DNA of 64,000 nucleotides from positions 1 through 64,000 of the forward strand of contig JAEYWK010000213.1 in NCBI GenBank assembly GCA_023431345.1. The letters are read 5' to 3'. The DNA is from Pseudomonadota bacterium (GTDB lineage: Bacteria > Myxococcota_A > Polyangia > Polyangiales > Polyangiaceae). The stretch's first letter is position 1. Every line of letters begins with the position of its first letter. Below, piece after piece: positions 26,859-35,062 of this stretch. Below the pieces are notes generated by a model that did not search any database, had not been told where the DNA came from, and was given only the letters and a program-made list of their open reading frames with translations. The translations under genes and the position numbers were made by a program.

Positions 26859-27824
26859 TCAGAGCGACCAGTGGATGCCCGCCAGCAGCGAGAGACTGAG
26901 CGTCGGCAGCGGCCATTCTTGCTCGGGAGAGACGCCGGTGACGTACGCCGTCGACTTTCCGGGATAAATTTGGGCGTTGAGGGTCAGCACCGGGCTCAGG
27001 TCCTTGGGGAAGGCCAGCCGGACGCTCCCAAAGCCGCCCCAGCTGAGCCCCGCATCCTGAGCGTTGTCATCGAAGCCCTTGCCCTCCAAGTAGAGCCAGC
27101 CCGCGACGGGCCCTGCGCTGATGTCGAGCTGCAGGTAGGCAGCCCGGATACGGTAACGAGGACCGGCGCCAACTGGCCAGCGGCGCCAACTGACGACCCC
27201 GGGACCGAGGCTCTCCGTTCGCTTCTTCGTCACGATCCCGAACGCCGCGAGCCCGAAGCCTCGTTCGCTGAAGCCGTAGTCCAGGTTCAGGCCCGCTCCC
27301 GGAGCGAGCTCATTGGCCGTGAAGTCGAGCGCCGCCGCGGCGCCGAGCTGCAGCGCGCGGGGCCGCCCTGGTGCGCGCGGTCGCGGAACCTCGGCCTCAC
27401 GCCTGATCGGCGCCGGGGGCACGCTGGGCGGGGGCTCGGCTGCCGGCTCGGAGGCGGGCGCTGGCTCTTCCGGCGGCGGAGGCGGAGGCGGAGGCGGAGG
27501 CGGAGCGGCCGGCTCCGGCAGCGCTCCCGCAAAATCCGGATGCACGTCAGTGAGCCAGGCGCCGAGTACGACCGCCGCCGCCTGCGCCAGCTCATCGCAG
27601 CTGCCTTCGTCGGGCAGCTCACGTTGACCGATGATGACCGAGCCTTCGCCACGCAGCTCGACGTACAAGCTCGACGCGCGCCGCTCGACGACGAACGTTT
27701 CTACCAGCGTCTGCTCCGGCGCGAGATGCAAGATGCTACGCATCCGCGCCTCCACGACATCGTGCGCCGGGCAGTCAGCGCCGGCCGGAGCACCCTGCAA
27801 TGTCATCAACAATGGAACGAGCAA
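26859..27824 (-). CDS. exported protein with Pro-rich linker and barrel-like C-terminus (module A)
   Basis: About 321 residues. A hydrophobic N-terminus with signal-like cut (LQGAPAGA) is followed by a small domain (VVEARMRSILHL...CDELAQAAAVVLGAWL), a run of twelve prolines in a Pro/Glu/Ala linker, and a C-terminal half of alternating strands ending in aromatic/Leu (GFGLAAFGIV, YLQLDISAGPVAGWLYLEG, LSLLAGIHWSL) that looks like an outer-membrane barrel. The TTG start is the only usable one in frame, so the start is uncertain. It resembles in plan the protein at 43195-44208, also beside an ECF pair. Confidence 0.75.
   Translation of the reverse strand: MLVPLLMTLQGAPAGADCPAHDVVEARMRSILHLAPEQTLVETFVVERRASSLYVELRGEGSVIIGQRELPDEGSCDELAQAAAVVLGAWLTDVHPDFAGALPEPAAPPPPPPPPPPPEEPAPASEPAAEPPPSVPPAPIRREAEVPRPRAPGRPRALQLGAAAALDFTANELAPGAGLNLDYGFSERGFGLAAFGIVTKKRTESLGPGVVSWRRWPVGAGPRYRIRAAYLQLDISAGPVAGWLYLEGKGFDDNAQDAGLSWGGFGSVRLAFPKDLSPVLTLNAQIYPGKSTAYVTGVSPEQEWPLPTLSLSLLAGIHWSL
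27471..27508. repeat. GGCGGA hexamer array coding polyproline
   Basis: Consecutive GGCGGA-type hexamers, read on the minus strand as the proline run of the module A barrel protein. Slippage could vary the linker length. Confidence 0.6.
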
Positions 27825-28116
27825 CGGGATGGTCAGACTAGTGGTCGTGCGCCGCGTTCCCTAGTCAGAAATCGCGAAGGCTCGCCGCTCGCGCTCCACG
27901 CAGAGCGCTCGCATCCCATCGTCGCTCACTCGCGCGTCGCTCGCGCGTCAGCGCAGCGGAGGGCGCGCGTCGCCAGGCGCTCGGCGATAACGACGACCGC
28001 GCCGAAACGCGGCGCAAAAACGAACCCTCTCGAAAAGCCCGGCATCGGCCATCCGGCCTGCGCAGGCAAGCAGGCGACTGAGGCGCGCGGGTCCGATTCA
28101 GGCTAGGGTTGGCGTG

Positions 28117-28494
28117 ATGATGCGTCGCAACAACGAGGCCTCCGAGCGCCACGCAGAGCGTCGGCGTCGCGAGGATGAAGCCCCGCGCTTGATCGCGACG
28201 GTCCCGAACTTGGTGAGCCTCAAGCTGCAGCTGCAAGAGTCGAAAGGCGACGTGTCGGTGGCCGAGACGGGTCACATTCGTCACGTCGTGGTCGCGCACG
28301 CGCCGCTTTTGTTCGAGATGCCTTGCCGCGACAACGCCTGCAAAGACGGCGGGCACGACGTGACCTCGGCCATCGCTCGCGCGCTCAAGAACGGGGAGAC
28401 TCAGTTCGAAGGCGAGCACGCTTGCACCGGTTACGTCGGTGACGGGCCGTGCCAGCGCGTGCTGCGCTATATCGCGACCGCCACCTACAAGTGA
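28117..28494 (+). CDS. conserved-looking small protein, unknown function
   Basis: About 125 residues, basic N-terminus then a compact domain with paired cysteines (MPCRDNACKDGGHDVTSAIARALKNG, HACTGYVGDGPCQRVLRYIATATY). The CxxxxC and CxGxxxxGPC pattern could bind a metal. No signal peptide. Two start options, GTG 28114 and ATG 28117; a TAGGGT box lies seven bases before the ATG and may be either a -10 element of a leaderless message or a weak Shine-Dalgarno. Its stop overlaps the next start (GTGA). Confidence 0.72.
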   Translation: MMRRNNEASERHAERRRREDEAPRLIATVPNLVSLKLQLQESKGDVSVAETGHIRHVVVAHAPLLFEMPCRDNACKDGGHDVTSAIARALKNGETQFEGEHACTGYVGDGPCQRVLRYIATATYK

Positions 28495-29132
28495 ACGAGC
28501 GCTCGCTAGGCAGGGCGGAGGTTCTGCGCACGCACGGCAAAGCGTTCGTTGCCCTCGCTTGCTTGGCAGGCGTGCTCGGAGCGTGCGAGAGGCAGCCGCG
28601 CGCGCGCGAGCGCGAAGCCGCGGAGGCGTGGGCCAAAGCGGAGGCCGAAGCCAAAGAGCAAGCGCGCCGCGCCGCCGAGCCCCCGCCGCCCCTACCGGAG
28701 GAGCCTCCCCTCGAGCTGGTGCGGGTCGCAAGCTCTGGCCTGCCGTGCGAGGTCGACGACGTGTTCGCGCGCAAGTGCCGCCGGTGTCACACGATACCGA
28801 CTCGGCATGGCGCGCCGTTCGTCTTCCTCACGTGGGACGACACGCAACAAGAGCGCGGTGGTCAAAAGTTGGTGCAGCTGATCGGTCGCGCGGTGCAGAG
28901 CGGATTCATGCCGTATCGCATCGAAGCCAACCCTCCCGTCGCGCCGCTGACGGACGAGGAGAAGAAGCTCATTTTAGAGTGGACGGACGCGGGCGGCCCC
29001 AGCAAACCGTGCGAACGAAACGCGCCCGCGACTCAGAAATCTGCCGCCGTGCTCCCAAGCGCAACTCCGAAAAAGCCAGCAGTAACGACGCGCCCCGCGC
29101 CGCCCGCGCCGCCCGCGAATAGCGCGCGCTGA
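28491..29132 (+). CDS. lipoprotein with a single c-type heme motif
   Basis: About 213 residues from the GTG at 28491, coupled to the gene before by GTGA. The lipobox GVLGAC gives Cys32. A charged helical stretch rich in Ala/Glu/Lys (residues ~35-60) and a Pro-rich segment lead to one CRRCH heme-binding motif (Cys96, Cys99, His100), followed by FLTWDD, GFMPYR and LTDEEKKLILEWTDAGG, which match the end of small cytochrome c-like (planctomycete-type) domains where the Met ligand sits. The tail is Ala/Pro-rich. Probably an exported electron-transfer or sensor heme protein; the partner is unknown. Confidence 0.85.
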   Translation: MNERSLGRAEVLRTHGKAFVALACLAGVLGACERQPRAREREAAEAWAKAEAEAKEQARRAAEPPPPLPEEPPLELVRVASSGLPCEVDDVFARKCRRCHTIPTRHGAPFVFLTWDDTQQERGGQKLVQLIGRAVQSGFMPYRIEANPPVAPLTDEEKKLILEWTDAGGPSKPCERNAPATQKSAAVLPSATPKKPAVTTRPAPPAPPANSAR

Positions 29133-29151
29133 CGCGACGAGGAGCCTGCGA

Positions 29152-29187
29152 TTGCGACGCGCCGGCGCTCGCACTAGGGTCGCCGGC
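29152..29187 (+). promoter_or_regulatory. candidate sigma-70-type promoter close to the start codon
   Basis: TTGCGA (29152-29157), a 17-base spacer, TAGGGT (29175-29180) and seven bases to the ATG at 29188. The spacing suits a housekeeping promoter with transcription starting at or very near the ATG (leaderless). The TAGGGT-N7-ATG pattern recurs at 28104-28119. Confidence 0.4.
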
Positions 29188-29388
29188 ATGAAAGAGCTGA
29201 TCTCCCAGTTGGTCGCCAAGGCAGATCTCGACGAAGCGCAGGCCGCCAAGGTGGCCGAGGTCGTGCGCGGCTTCATCGCCAGCAAGCTCCCGGAGCCCCT
29301 GCGCGGCCCGGTCGAAAGCGCCCTCACGGGCCAGAACGTCGACAGCGCCGTCGATCAAGCCAAAGGCCTGCTCGGTAAGCTGTTCTGA
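29188..29388 (+). CDS. 66-residue helical protein, unknown function
   Basis: Two or three predicted helices (KELISQLVAKADLDEAQAAKVAEVV, VDSAVDQAKGLLGKLF) with no signal peptide or cysteine. The pattern recalls small DUF2267/DUF2780-type helical proteins, but the match is not certain. The ATG at 29188 is chosen because it opens the amphipathic helices and sits after the promoter-like TAGGGT. Confidence 0.65.
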   Translation: MKELISQLVAKADLDEAQAAKVAEVVRGFIASKLPEPLRGPVESALTGQNVDSAVDQAKGLLGKLF

Positions 29389-29535
29389 AAACGGTCCCGT
29401 ATTTCCGTCGTCGGCGTCGGGAGCACGCGGCCGTCGAGACGCCTCCGCACACGGCGACAATTTTCGACGTGCGCTGTCGTCAACGCCGCGCGTGCGCGCA
29501 TTTTCCGTGCGCCGCCCGCGAGGATCGGGTTAGTC

Positions 29536-30198
29536 ATGCTCACACGGAGTAGCTTTTCGATGATTTCTCGATCTCTCTGGAACTTCGCAATTGGTACCGC
29601 TGCCCTCTTGGTTTGCGCCTGGCCGTCGGCCGCGAGCGCGCAGGCCGTCATTCGTCAGCCCGGCAATCACCCGCGCTACACGGTCGAAATCGAGCCGCAC
29701 CTGGCCTTCCAGTGGGCCTCTCGCTACGGCGCCGATGACGGCTTCGGACCCGGCGTGCGCTTCAACATCCCGTTCATGCACAACGGGCCGATCAAGACCA
29801 TCAACAACAGCATGGGCATCACCTTCGGCGCCGACCTCACCTTCGGCGACGGCGGTTGGGGCTGGTGCTACGACCGCTACGCGCCCGCCCAGCGCCGCGT
29901 CGGCGCCGACTGTGACGTGACCGAGTTCTGGCTACCGGTGGCGATGCAGTGGAACTTCTGGCTCACCGACGTGATCAGCGTGTTCGGCGAGCCCGGCTTC
30001 GCCATCGCGCACCGCCGCTGGAGCTACGAGTGGTTTTGCAACGGCAACACCGGCCCGCAGTGTGACACCAGCTACAACGACACGGATCTGGAGTTCATCT
30101 TCGGCGCCGGCGGTCGGTTCATGTTCAGTGACAACATCGGCGCCACCGTGCGCGTCGGGTTTCCGATGATCTCGGCCGGCATCAACTTCCTGCTCTGA
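29536..30198 (+). CDS. exported beta-barrel-like protein
   Basis: About 220 residues with a signal peptide ending at AASAQA (~residue 37). The rest alternates polar and aromatic residues (YTVEIEPHLAFQWA, FGPGVRFNIPF, ITFGADLTFGDGGWGWCYD, DLEFIFGAGGRFMFSDNIGATVRVGFPMISAGINFLL), the signature of a small outer-membrane barrel. Two cysteine pairs (WCYD/DCD, FCNG/QCD) may form disulfides. The start may be ATG 29536 or ATG 29560. It is monocistronic by position. Confidence 0.78.
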   Translation: MLTRSSFSMISRSLWNFAIGTAALLVCAWPSAASAQAVIRQPGNHPRYTVEIEPHLAFQWASRYGADDGFGPGVRFNIPFMHNGPIKTINNSMGITFGADLTFGDGGWGWCYDRYAPAQRRVGADCDVTEFWLPVAMQWNFWLTDVISVFGEPGFAIAHRRWSYEWFCNGNTGPQCDTSYNDTDLEFIFGAGGRFMFSDNIGATVRVGFPMISAGINFLL

Positions 30199-30343
30199 GC
30201 CCTCGGGCATGCCGGGCAGCGCGCTGCGCAGCGGCCGCCACATCGCTGGCCGCCGTCTGTGGAGCCAGCGCCTGCTCGGCAAGAGCGTCGACGCGGCGCT
30301 TCGTCGCACGGACGCGGTCGGGAGCTCACGCAACTAGGCCGGC

Positions 30344-30850
30344 TCAGCTGAGCCAAACGAGCATGCCGAGGCCCTCGGCCGCTGCGCGCGCGGTGACTCG
30401 CTTGAGCTCTCCGAACGGCCCGAAGTAATAGCCGACCTCGTAGTCCGAGCGTAGGTTCAGCTCCGACCAGCGCCCGGGATACACCTCCAGCGCCGCGAGC
30501 TTTTTCAGATCGAAGCGGGCCATCAAGCTCGCTGGCTCGATGGGCGCGAGCGCGGCGGCGATGCGCGCCACCTCCGCGGGCAAGAACACGCGGGCGGGGC
30601 CTGCGCCGCCCAGATCTTCGCTGCCAACGGGAGCGCCGCCTTGCAGCAAGAAGTCGAGCGGCGGCTGCCCACCGCGAGCGCTGCCGGTGAGCAGGTAGTG
30701 CAGGCAGTGCCAGGCCTTGTCCAGATCGACGAAGCCGGCCTCGGGTGCGTTGTACGAGGCATCGATGACCGAGTCGACGGACGCCGGATCTTCGAGCAGG
30801 GCTCGGATGCGAGGCTCCGAGAGGAGGTAGACGTGACCGATCAAGCTCAT
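30344..30850 (-). CDS. YfbM (DUF1877) family protein
   Basis: A 168-residue cytoplasmic protein. DUF1877 features are visible: DLDKAWHCLHYLLTG, PLDFLLQGG, RVFLPAEVARIAAAL, LMARFDLKKL and YPGRW. The family has no firm function. It lies 21 bases beyond the GltC-like TPR gene on the same strand and may be the last gene of that operon. Confidence 0.88.
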   Translation of the reverse strand: MSLIGHVYLLSEPRIRALLEDPASVDSVIDASYNAPEAGFVDLDKAWHCLHYLLTGSARGGQPPLDFLLQGGAPVGSEDLGGAGPARVFLPAEVARIAAALAPIEPASLMARFDLKKLAALEVYPGRWSELNLRSDYEVGYYFGPFGELKRVTARAAAEGLGMLVWLS

Positions 30851-30871
30851 GGCGCGCGCAGCGTTTACGAT

Positions 30872-32992
30872 CTAACGCAAGCCTTCGCCACCCACGTACT
30901 CGTCTTCCCAGTCTTCGCCCTCGAAAGGCCAAAATTCTTCGTCGTCGCCCAAGTAGCGCTGGGCGTCGAGGGAGTCGACGATCGTCTGCGGTAGCAAGCC
31001 CTGGGAGAGCGCCTCGATCTCGACCTCGAGCGCGCGCTTCTTGCCCAGCACTGTCTCGATGCGCCCCAGGCGAGCGCGGCGCAGCAGGCGTGACAGGCGC
31101 ATATCGAGGCGCTCGAGCGCGTCTCGGGCAAAGTCGAGCTGTTGGCCCTCGGCTGCGAGCCGGAGCGCGGCCGACTTTTGGTGCAGCTCGGTCGCCAGCG
31201 CGCGATCGGCCGCGATCAGCCCGAGCAGGTCCTCACCTTTGGCGGCCCCCGTCGCCACAGAGGCGCCCGTCAGGGACGCGCGCGCGGCGCGGGCCTGCAG
31301 CTCGAGCCCGACGATCTCCTTTGCCAAGAGCTCGAGCTCCGGGCTCTTCTTGCCGGTGCGCTCGGCCTCGCGCACGAGCCGCTTCAGCTCACCAATTTGC
31401 GCTTCGATGCGCTGCACCTTGTCGGAAGGCGAGGCGCTGAGCCCTGCGTCCGACTGGGCCTTCGTCCCCTTCTGGGCCGCGAGCTTCGCCGAGACTTCAT
31501 CGAGCTCGCTCATCGAGCGCCGCAAGCCGCTCAGCTGATGATCGAGCAGCGAGAGGCGACGCGCGGCCCGTCCGTACCCGGCGTCCACGCGCAGGAGCGA
31601 GCCGAGCGCGCGCGCCGTGTCGTCCGGAACGCCGAGGCCGGCGCTGGCCGGATCCGCGCCGCCGCGGACGCTGTCGACCAGCGACTCGACGGCGCCGCCG
31701 TCTTTGGCGATGCGACGAGCGGCGTCGCGCACCGGCTCGTAGCGCTTGATGAAGGCCTCGAGCTTCTTGTCCGCGCGAGGGAAGCGGCACGTCGCCAAAT
31801 CGACGTAAGAGTCGAGGATGTACGCCTCGTCTTCGTAGACGTGGTTGACCTTCAAGCGCTGTAGGTCGTCGAGCGCTTGGCGCGCGCCGTCGTAGTCTTT
31901 CGCTTCATAGCGCGTGGTCGCGGTCTCGTAGAGCGCCTCGGTGATGTTCTCCGAGTCGTGCGGGACCAGGTAGTAGTAGTAGCGAGCGTCGTCGAAGCGG
32001 TACTGCTCGTGGGCCACGCGCCCCAGCCCGAGGCGCGCGAAATCACGCACGCGAAAGAAGTTCGAGCCGCCGAACATGGCCGCGCGCTTGGGGGTCTGCT
32101 TCGGATCCGCCACCTTGCAGAACAGCTGCTCGCCCCGCGCGAAGTTCTGCTTCTCGACCTCGAGTACGCCAGAGAGGTAAGTGGCCTGGGCCCAAAAGCG
32201 CGACCTATCCGCCACTTTGGCGTAGGCAGCCAACGCCTCGTCGCGCTTTCGATCGGCGGCGGCGCCGCTCGCGGCCGCCTTCTCGAGCTCGGCGGCGCGG
32301 CCCCGCAAGTAGCTCACGTCACCGGTCACCTCGTCGGGAGCGCTCGCCGGCACGCCTTCGAGATCTTTCAAGATCACCCGCGGTCGGTCGCTGCCGAGGC
32401 CGGCGTCGACCAAGCTGTGAACCGCGCGCCGGTAGGTCGTCGCGCCGGGATCACCCGTGAGCAGGCGCGTGAGGTAGCCGCGCGCGGGCTGCAGGGCTCC
32501 GGCGCGGGCTAGGGAGTCGCCCAAGAGCAGCAGCGCCGTCTTGCCCTCCTCCGAGCTGGCGAACGGCTCGAAGCGAGGCGACTCGACCAAGTAGACCAAA
32601 TCGCCGATGGCCTCGTCACGCCTGCCGAGGGAGAGCTTTTCTTCGAGCAGCGGCAGCTCGCTCTGCAGTCGTTGAACGCTGAGGGGCGCGGAGGCCGCGA
32701 GCTTCCTGCGCTCGAGCGCCGCCTGATAGGCGCGCATGGCCGAGCCTCGCGTGTCGGCGGTGTCGCCTTCAGCCTCGGGCGCAGTGGAGGAAGTAGCGGG
32801 CGCTTCGGGGGCGAGCGCGGGGGGCTCGGCCTCGTTGCTGCCCGCGGACGGCGTCGCGGCGGATGGCGTCGCGGCCGGCGGAGTGGCGGCGGACGGCGTC
32901 GCGGCGGACGGCGGCTTGCCGGCGGCGGGCTGCGCCCCCACGGGGCCGCTCAGCAGCCCCAACGCGAGCGCGGCGAGCGCGGCGAAGCGCAC
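30872..32992 (-). CDS. periplasmic TPR protein, GltC-like
   Basis: A 706-residue exported protein. The signal peptide ends near VGAQ (~21); a tandem five-residue repeat P(S/P)AAT follows (~25-50), then TPR-like repeats (GKTALLLLGDSLARAGALQPARGYL, ITEALYETATTRYEAKDYDGARQALDDL) and a long Ala/Glu/Lys-rich coiled coil (about residues 475-640), ending in an acidic tail (DEEFWPFEGEDWEDEYVG). Size, location and architecture resemble GltC of the Myxococcus gliding complex; that label is inference. The GTG start shares one base with the stop of the gene above (TAGTG). Confidence 0.85.
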   Translation of the reverse strand: MRFAALAALALGLLSGPVGAQPAAGKPPSAATPSAATPPAATPSAATPSAGSNEAEPPALAPEAPATSSTAPEAEGDTADTRGSAMRAYQAALERRKLAASAPLSVQRLQSELPLLEEKLSLGRRDEAIGDLVYLVESPRFEPFASSEEGKTALLLLGDSLARAGALQPARGYLTRLLTGDPGATTYRRAVHSLVDAGLGSDRPRVILKDLEGVPASAPDEVTGDVSYLRGRAAELEKAAASGAAADRKRDEALAAYAKVADRSRFWAQATYLSGVLEVEKQNFARGEQLFCKVADPKQTPKRAAMFGGSNFFRVRDFARLGLGRVAHEQYRFDDARYYYYLVPHDSENITEALYETATTRYEAKDYDGARQALDDLQRLKVNHVYEDEAYILDSYVDLATCRFPRADKKLEAFIKRYEPVRDAARRIAKDGGAVESLVDSVRGGADPASAGLGVPDDTARALGSLLRVDAGYGRAARRLSLLDHQLSGLRRSMSELDEVSAKLAAQKGTKAQSDAGLSASPSDKVQRIEAQIGELKRLVREAERTGKKSPELELLAKEIVGLELQARAARASLTGASVATGAAKGEDLLGLIAADRALATELHQKSAALRLAAEGQQLDFARDALERLDMRLSRLLRRARLGRIETVLGKKRALEVEIEALSQGLLPQTIVDSLDAQRYLGDDEEFWPFEGEDWEDEYVGGEGLR
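32860..32925. repeat. 15-base tandem repeat inside the TPR gene
   Basis: GGACGGCGTCGCGGC-type units repeat about five times and encode the PSAAT repeat of the GltC-like protein. Copy number may vary between strains. Confidence 0.6.
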
Positions 32993-33744
32993 TACTCGAC
33001 CACCCGAGCGCGCAGCTTCACGCGCAGGTCGTACTCGCCGTCCGCGTCGTCGGGAAAGTCTTCGGCCATGTCGGAGTCGTCGATGATGACCAGGCGCGTG
33101 TCGACCAGCTTGCCCTCGGGCACCACGACCGAGAAGCGCGAGCTTTGCCAGGTTCGAAACTCTTTGTTGCGCGCGTCGTAGCGCTCGAGCTCGACCCCGA
33201 CCACGTGGTGACCGGGCGCCACCGCGTGCTCGTACACGGTGCGCTCGTCGTCGGCGCTGAAGCGGTCGGGGGCGGCGAACACGACGCCGTCGTCGAGGGT
33301 GACGTGGAACGACGCGAGCCGAGCGTCGTCGCCTCGCGTCTCTACGATCACGCGTAGCTTGCTCGCGAACAAGGTGGTGGTCAGCGCGGCGACCCGGCTA
33401 CGCAGCGCGGCGATGTCACCCAGCAGCTTGTCGTACTCGAACGGCGGCGGCTTCGCGACGCCGGCGGGGAACTCCGCGGGCGCGGGCGTGAGCGGCGAAG
33501 GCTGCTTCTCCGGCGTCCGCTCCGTCACGCTCTTGGGCGGCGGGGCACCGAGGTCATCGGTGCCCGCCGGCGCTTCGGGAGCTTCAGCGGTCGTCGCCGC
33601 TTTCTCGGGCTCCTTGGCGATCTTTTGCGCGTCGGGCTTGGCCTCCTCCTTCGCGGCCGCCGCTTTCTTGCCGGGCTGCGCGGGGGCAACGCTTGCAAAG
33701 GAGGCGACGGCGGCGAGGGCGAGGAAGGCCAGCCTTTTACGCAT
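32992..33744 (-). CDS. exported protein of the GltC-like cluster, unknown function
   Basis: A 250-residue protein with a signal peptide (first ~22 residues), an Ala/Lys/Glu/Pro-rich linker (~25-105), and a C-terminal domain of alternating strands (ASFHVTLDDGVVFAAPDRF, HHVVGVELERYDA, FSVVVPEGKLVDTRLVIIDDSDMAEDF, GEYDLRVKLRARVVE) suggesting an immunoglobulin-like fold. The ATG shares one base with the gpmA stop (TAATG), and its stop shares one base with the TPR start. Tight coupling suggests a joint role with the TPR protein. Confidence 0.82.
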   Translation of the reverse strand: MRKRLAFLALAAVASFASVAPAQPGKKAAAAKEEAKPDAQKIAKEPEKAATTAEAPEAPAGTDDLGAPPPKSVTERTPEKQPSPLTPAPAEFPAGVAKPPPFEYDKLLGDIAALRSRVAALTTTLFASKLRVIVETRGDDARLASFHVTLDDGVVFAAPDRFSADDERTVYEHAVAPGHHVVGVELERYDARNKEFRTWQSSRFSVVVPEGKLVDTRLVIIDDSDMAEDFPDDADGEYDLRVKLRARVVE

Positions 33745-34493
33745 TACTTGCCTTTGGTTTGGTTGGCGACGGCCTTGGCGGCCGCTTCGGCCGCGGCGGC
33801 GTCGCCGAGGTAGTAGCGAGGCTTCAGCGGCTTCAAGTCGTCGTCGAGCTCGTACACCAGCGGGATGCCGGTCGGGATGTTGAGCTCGACGATGTCTTCG
33901 TCGCTCACGTTGTCGAGGTGCTTGACCAGGGCGCGCAGGCTGTTGCCGTGGGCAGCGATGATCACGCGCTCGCCGCGCTTGATGGCGGGGGCGATCTCCT
34001 GCTCCCAGTACGGGAGGAAGCGCGCGACCGTGTCTTTGAGGCACTCGGTCTTGGGGATCTCGTTCGGCGCGAGGCCAGCGTATCGAGGATCTTTCCCGGG
34101 CCAGAACTCGTGCGTCTCGTCGAGCGCGGGCGGCGGCGTGTCGTAACTGCGGCGCCAGATCAAGACCTGCTGGTCGCCGTGCTTGGCGACCGTCTCGGCC
34201 TTGTTCAGCCCCTGCAGCGCGCCGTACATGCGCTCGTTCACGCGCCAGGTCTGCGTGATCGGGATGTACATTTGATCGAGCTCTTCGAGCGCGATGAACA
34301 GTGTCTTGATGGCGCGCTTGAGCACCGAGGTGTAGGCGCGGTCGAACACGAAACCCTCGGCGCGGAGCAGCTTGCCAGCGGCGCGCGCTTCGGCTTCGCC
34401 TTGCTCGCTGAGGGGCACGTCGACCCAACCGGTGAAGCGATTTTCGCTATTCCACTGGCTGAGACCGTGACGGAGGAGGACCAGTTTCTTCAT
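33744..34493 (-). CDS. gpmA: 2,3-bisphosphoglycerate-dependent phosphoglycerate mutase
   Basis: A 249-residue enzyme interconverting 3- and 2-phosphoglycerate in glycolysis. It has the phosphohistidine motif LVLLRHGLSQWN, FTGWVDVPLSEQG, RAIKTLFIALEELD, the NERMYGALQGLNK loop that defines the dPGM group, and the second catalytic His region IIAAHGNSLRALVKHLD. It sits inside a cluster of envelope genes and overlaps the next gene by one base. Confidence 0.97.
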   Translation of the reverse strand: MKKLVLLRHGLSQWNSENRFTGWVDVPLSEQGEAEARAAGKLLRAEGFVFDRAYTSVLKRAIKTLFIALEELDQMYIPITQTWRVNERMYGALQGLNKAETVAKHGDQQVLIWRRSYDTPPPALDETHEFWPGKDPRYAGLAPNEIPKTECLKDTVARFLPYWEQEIAPAIKRGERVIIAAHGNSLRALVKHLDNVSDEDIVELNIPTGIPLVYELDDDLKPLKPRYYLGDAAAAEAAAKAVANQTKGK

Positions 34494-34585
34494 GATTCAG
34501 CTATCTCTTCCAAACCGACCCTCGGGGTCAGGCCGGCGTCACATCTCAATGCCGCCGGGGCCCGAAAGCAAGGCTTGAAGCACCC

Positions 34586-34628
34586 GGCGGCCGCGTCGCC
34601 GGTCGCCGCGTCGCCGGTCGCGCGGTCG
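34586..34628. repeat. short 15-base tandem repeat in intergenic DNA
   Basis: The unit GCCGCGTCGCCGGTC occurs twice in tandem, followed by a degenerate copy, between gpmA (start 34493) and the lipoprotein gene (end 34651). This 157-base gap shows no other feature. Confidence 0.45.
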
Positions 34629-34650
34629 CGGTGCCCCGCCGACCTACACC

Positions 34651-35055
34651 TCAATACGCGAGCGCCGGCGCCGCCCGCTGGGAGACGCCCGTCACGTAGT
34701 CGGTCGGCGCCGGGCCCTGCTTGATGCGTCGGCAGCGCGCGGCCGCCCAATAGCCGTAGGCGGCCGAGCCTGCGAAGGCGGCGCCGAACGCCAGCCCGAG
34801 GGCGAGGTCTGCGTCGCGGTCGATCGGCGAGTGGCGGTAGGCGCTGTCCGGACCGAGCGCCGCGAAGCCGACGCGGAAGGCCTCGTAGCCGGTGAGCACG
34901 CTGTCGAGGATGGGCGCCACGTTGCTGGTGGTGCACTCGACGTGCGGGCGCGCTTCGGAGCGCGGCTTCGCGGCGGCCGGGGGCGGAGTCATGAACGTGA
35001 AGGAGCAGCCGCTGCAGCAGGCCAGCGCGAGCAGCGTCGAGACCCGCGTCAGCAT
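34651..35055 (-). CDS. small lipoprotein, unknown function
   Basis: A 134-residue protein with a lipobox (ALACCSGC) and two cysteines near the start of the mature chain. A hydrophobic stretch (LALGLAFGAAFAGSAAYGYWAA) may be membrane-inserted. The start at 35055 is seven bases past the stop of the barrel gene. No family recognised. Confidence 0.75.
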   Translation of the reverse strand: MLTRVSTLLALACCSGCSFTFMTPPPAAAKPRSEARPHVECTTSNVAPILDSVLTGYEAFRVGFAALGPDSAYRHSPIDRDADLALGLAFGAAFAGSAAYGYWAAARCRRIKQGPAPTDYVTGVSQRAAPALAY

Positions 35056-35062
35056 GTCGCCC

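Noticed and set aside
27865..28731. 288-codon minus-strand frame over the small Cys protein and heme lipoprotein genes
   Set aside because: It covers two coupled plus-strand genes with lipobox and heme motif, and its own product is Arg/Ala-rich without structure.
32992..34428. 478-codon frame joining the exported protein to upstream sequence
   Set aside because: The upstream half overlaps gpmA in another frame; the signal peptide begins at 33744.
34494..34650. Small gene between gpmA and the lipoprotein gene
   Set aside because: Only repeat-driven Arg/Ala/Pro frames are present, without start context.
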